Positions 6,328-8,630 of a stretch of DNA of 8,630 nucleotides are shown piece after piece (position 1 is the first letter of the stretch; each line of letters starts with the position of its first letter). A program made the translations under genes and the position numbers. The stretch lies in assembly GCA_947037905.1 (NCBI GenBank), contig CAMQUX010000046.1:1-8630 (forward strand), written 5' to 3'. The notes below the pieces were generated by a model. That model was not told the DNA's origin and ran no database searches. It worked only from the letters and a program-made list of their open reading frames with translations. The stretch is from an uncultured Desulfovibrionaceae bacterium (GTDB lineage Bacteria > Desulfobacterota > Desulfovibrionia > Desulfovibrionales > Desulfovibrionaceae).

Positions 6328-6456
6328 ATTTTTATCAAATCATTATATAAACTAACTCAGCATGCGCTTATATCTATCCCTATACTTATCCTAGCACATC
6401 TTCTTCTAGCTATTTTTAGCTTTCTGCTTATATCTCGTCTTGCATTTATTTTATAA

Positions 6457-7182
6457 TCACTTCGTATACTTTTCTTCTAATAATACTATCGCCTCTTTTG
6501 CGGCATTTTGCTCTGCCTTTTTCATGCTCATACCTTCTGTTGTTATGGATTCTTTTACTGAATCATTTACAATTACAGTTAAAAGAACTGTAAACACTCG
6601 CTCATGCTCAGCTCCTTTCGCTTCTAAAAGAGAATAACTTGGCAAGCTTTTAAATAACAACTGGGTTAATTCTTGAAGCTGACTTTTATAGTCTTTATTT
6701 ATAGGAGCTAAACTACCAACTGCTAAGAGTTTTTCTGCAAAAAGTTTTTCTATCACACTTTGTGCTTTTAAAAAATCTGCATCTAAAAAAATAGCTCCAA
6801 GCACTGCTTCTAAGGTATCTGCTAAAAGAGATTTTCTATCTCGCCCACCTTGAATCTCTTCGCCTTTCCCTAAAAATATATGTTTATCTAAATCTATCTC
6901 TAAAGCTATTTCTGCTAAGCTCGATTCTTTTACTAAAACCGCACGCATTCTTGTTAAAACACCCTCTGGCACATCTTTATACATTTTATATAGTATATTT
7001 GACACGCAAAGCTCTAAGACAGCGTCTCCTAAAAATTCTAGTCGCTCGTTACTTTCTTGTAAAACGGCATTCTCATTTACATAAGAACTATGAGTGAGTG
7101 CATCTTGCAAAAACTTGACTTCTACAAATTTATAGTCAATACCTAATTCTAATATCTCTAATGAGGAAACAGTATCCTTCAT
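6457..7182 (-). CDS. rnc: Ribonuclease III
   Basis: Mg-dependent endonuclease that cuts double-stranded RNA as a dimer and processes rRNA precursors and some mRNAs; cytosolic. The 241 residues match the family. The signature NERLEFLGDAVL is at 45-56 (Glu49 and Asp53 expected metal ligands), GKGEEIQGGRDRKSLLADTLE runs from about 105, with Asp122 and Glu125 completing the active site, and a double-stranded-RNA-binding domain occupies about 163-237, ending in the KKAEQNAAKEA helix. The ATG has AAAGGG at good spacing. It converges with the flagellin gene and diverges, with 20 bases between start codons, from the CoA-binding protein gene, so its promoter must overlap that gene's 5' end. No usual partner (era, lepB) is seen. 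Confidence 0.96.
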   Translation of the reverse strand: MKDTVSSLEILELGIDYKFVEVKFLQDALTHSSYVNENAVLQESNERLEFLGDAVLELCVSNILYKMYKDVPEGVLTRMRAVLVKESSLAEIALEIDLDKHIFLGKGEEIQGGRDRKSLLADTLEAVLGAIFLDADFLKAQSVIEKLFAEKLLAVGSLAPINKDYKSQLQELTQLLFKSLPSYSLLEAKGAEHERVFTVLLTVIVNDSVKESITTEGMSMKKAEQNAAKEAIVLLEEKYTK

Positions 7183-7202
7183 AAATACACCCTTTATAAA
7201 CT

Positions 7203-8630
7203 ATGTTTAAAATATCTTCATTCAATACTCTTTTCAATCCACAAAATATTAGCCTTATAAGCGCATCTTCTGCAAGAAAAAAAGATGCTGGCGAAATATT
7301 TTTGCATATGAAAAAAAATGCTCTAGGCATAAATACTCATTTTCTTGACTGCACTGAAAGTACCGAGCTTGAAAATTTATTGCAAGATATAAAATGCTCT
7401 CAAGATGTGATTATTCTCTTTGCTGAACAGAAAAATTTATACACATGCTTAGAATATATTGCAGAAAAAAGAGCAAAAGTCTGCGTTATTGCATCATGCT
7501 CTGGTATTCTTGAAGAGGATTTTGAGCGTATACAAAAACATATAAGACAGTTTATGAATACATTTTCTCTGCCTGTCTTTGGTATAGAAAATGCCTCTTT
7601 TATAAATACTCATAATGGACTTTACTGCGTTCCTTACTCTTCTTGTTATCCTTACTCGCCGTCCTTGCCTATAGATATTTCTTTTCCTAAAGAACTAACA
7701 CAGAGCAAAGAAAGTAAAGGAAGTAGTAAGCAGAAAGAAAACAGATATTATAAAGGAAATATGAGTTTTTTTACGCACTGTGAAAAACTTTTCCAAACTT
7801 TTTTTTCATACGCAGTAGATAAAAAAATCCCCCTAGCAAAATGCCTGCATATGAGCGAAAAATCTGCTATCACAAAAGCTGAAACTTTAGAGTTTTTTGC
7901 GCAAGATGCAGATTCGCATCTTATTATTACCTATATTGATAGCATAGAAAAAAATCTATCATTTCTGCAAAGCATGCAAACAGTAAGCCCAAAAAAACCA
8001 GTTTTAGTCCTTTTAGCAAATAATGCTTACGAACAATATGCGCATGAAATATACTCACAGCATCAAACACATTCACAATATGAAAGACAATCAACACCCG
8101 AAATAAGCCCTAAGAATCTCTATGCTAAAGCTTATGAGGCTCTTTTTTTACAAAATGGAATTCTTATAGCAGATAATATCCCAAGTCTTTTTTCCCTAGC
8201 AAAAGCACTTCTTATGCCTCAAACAAAACTCACCAAAAATGTTGTACTTATAGGAAATAATGATACTGCCACTAAATACATCGCAGATAATTGTGTAAAT
8301 GCTTGTGGTGTAAATAATTGTGCAGATGACGCTACAAATAAGCATACTTATCAAAATAATTCAAACCAACTACAAATGCCAAAAAGTAGTTTTTTAACTA
8401 ATATACAAGCTGACTTGCAAAAAGAAAATTACATTTATCTGCACGCAGATTCTTCTCCTTTACTCTTCCCAAAATACATAGAAAGTCTTCTTAAAGAAAA
8501 TATTTTCGATGCTCTTTTTATAGTTCTTGCGCCACTTAGCAGTAAAAATTATATGCTCTCTCAAGTTGAAGAGTTTCTTATTCTTAGTCAGATTGCCAAT
8601 TTATATCATAACGAGCAAGCTATGCTCTTT
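7203..8630 (+). CDS. Divergent NDP-forming acyl-CoA synthetase-like protein, N-terminal part (runs off window)
   Basis: Open for 476 codons to the window edge with no stop; the 3' end is missing. The N-terminus (LFNPQNISLISAS) fits the CoA-binding Rossmann domain that opens ADP-forming acyl-CoA synthetases and Pat-type acetyltransferases. A later part, from about 187 on (ITKAETLEFFAQDADSHLIITYIDS, then KKPVLVLLA and GILIADNIPSLFSLAKALL), follows the succinyl-CoA-ligase-like domain in order. Expected signatures are eroded: no SQSG, no GNKAD, no GPNC, and the region of the phosphorylated His (SHTG) is replaced by a Q/H/S-rich segment near 286-296. Low-complexity inserts lie near 168-183 and 363-392. 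Catalysis of acyl-CoA to acid plus ATP is therefore doubtful; a structural or altered role, or early decay, is possible. The ATG is the first start after an in-frame stop (7197-7199) but has no visible ribosome binding site. Homology likely, function unknown. Confidence 0.7.
   Translation, partial: MFKISSFNTLFNPQNISLISASSARKKDAGEIFLHMKKNALGINTHFLDCTESTELENLLQDIKCSQDVIILFAEQKNLYTCLEYIAEKRAKVCVIASCSGILEEDFERIQKHIRQFMNTFSLPVFGIENASFINTHNGLYCVPYSSCYPYSPSLPIDISFPKELTQSKESKGSSKQKENRYYKGNMSFFTHCEKLFQTFFSYAVDKKIPLAKCLHMSEKSAITKAETLEFFAQDADSHLIITYIDSIEKNLSFLQSMQTVSPKKPVLVLLANNAYEQYAHEIYSQHQTHSQYERQSTPEISPKNLYAKAYEALFLQNGILIADNIPSLFSLAKALLMPQTKLTKNVVLIGNNDTATKYIADNCVNACGVNNCADDATNKHTYQNNSNQLQMPKSSFLTNIQADLQKENYIYLHADSSPLLFPKYIESLLKENIFDALFIVLAPLSSKNYMLSQVEEFLILSQIANLYHNEQAMLF

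Noticed and set aside
6196..6456. Hydrophobic 86-codon frame between flagellin and rnc, resembling a small membrane protein
   Set aside because: It starts inside the flagellin C-terminus in another frame and runs through the terminator hairpin; no ribosome binding site or family likeness.
7105..7134. TTGCAA-N18-TTTATA as a promoter for the gene at 7203
   Set aside because: Weak match in AT-rich coding DNA of rnc; similar matches are frequent, so it is not listed as a feature.

Overview
The window is AT-rich and carries seven protein genes of ordinary bacterial families, one of them cut off by the right edge. The flagellin has the N-terminal sequence style of Desulfovibrio-type flagellins, and proA-nadD recalls the obg-proB-proA-nadD cluster of many Proteobacteria. 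The low G+C and long non-coding gaps suggest a small-genome, possibly host-associated member of the Desulfovibrionaceae (Lawsonia-like). That placement is inference from sequence style and was not tested by a search.

Left part (1-3329), all on the minus strand and read right to left: a small MscS-type mechanosensitive channel, then proA (proline biosynthesis), then nadD (NAD biosynthesis). The gaps between them are about 245-255 bases and hold inverted and tandem repeats, so these are probably not a tightly coupled operon. Middle (3330-4556): a divergent promoter region with recognisable -35/-10 pairs on both strands, a stand-alone rfbA (glucose-1-phosphate thymidylyltransferase) and a strong intrinsic terminator. 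No other dTDP-rhamnose gene is in view.

From 4557 to 5254 lies a gene-free stretch with a very strong excess of C over G on the + strand and several short direct repeats. It ends in a near-consensus sigma-54 (-24/-12) promoter that drives a single flagellin gene. The flagellin gene and rnc (RNase III, minus strand) converge on a shared, probably bidirectional terminator.

Right part (7203-8630): divergent from rnc, only 20 bases from its start codon, is an open reading frame that runs off the window. It resembles the CoA-binding and succinyl-CoA-synthetase-like domains of NDP-forming acyl-CoA synthetases but has lost most of the family's signature motifs. This gene and the non-coding stretch before the flagellin are the least ordinary parts of the window. 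I see no CRISPR array, insertion sequence, tRNA, rRNA or clearly new defence or mobile system.
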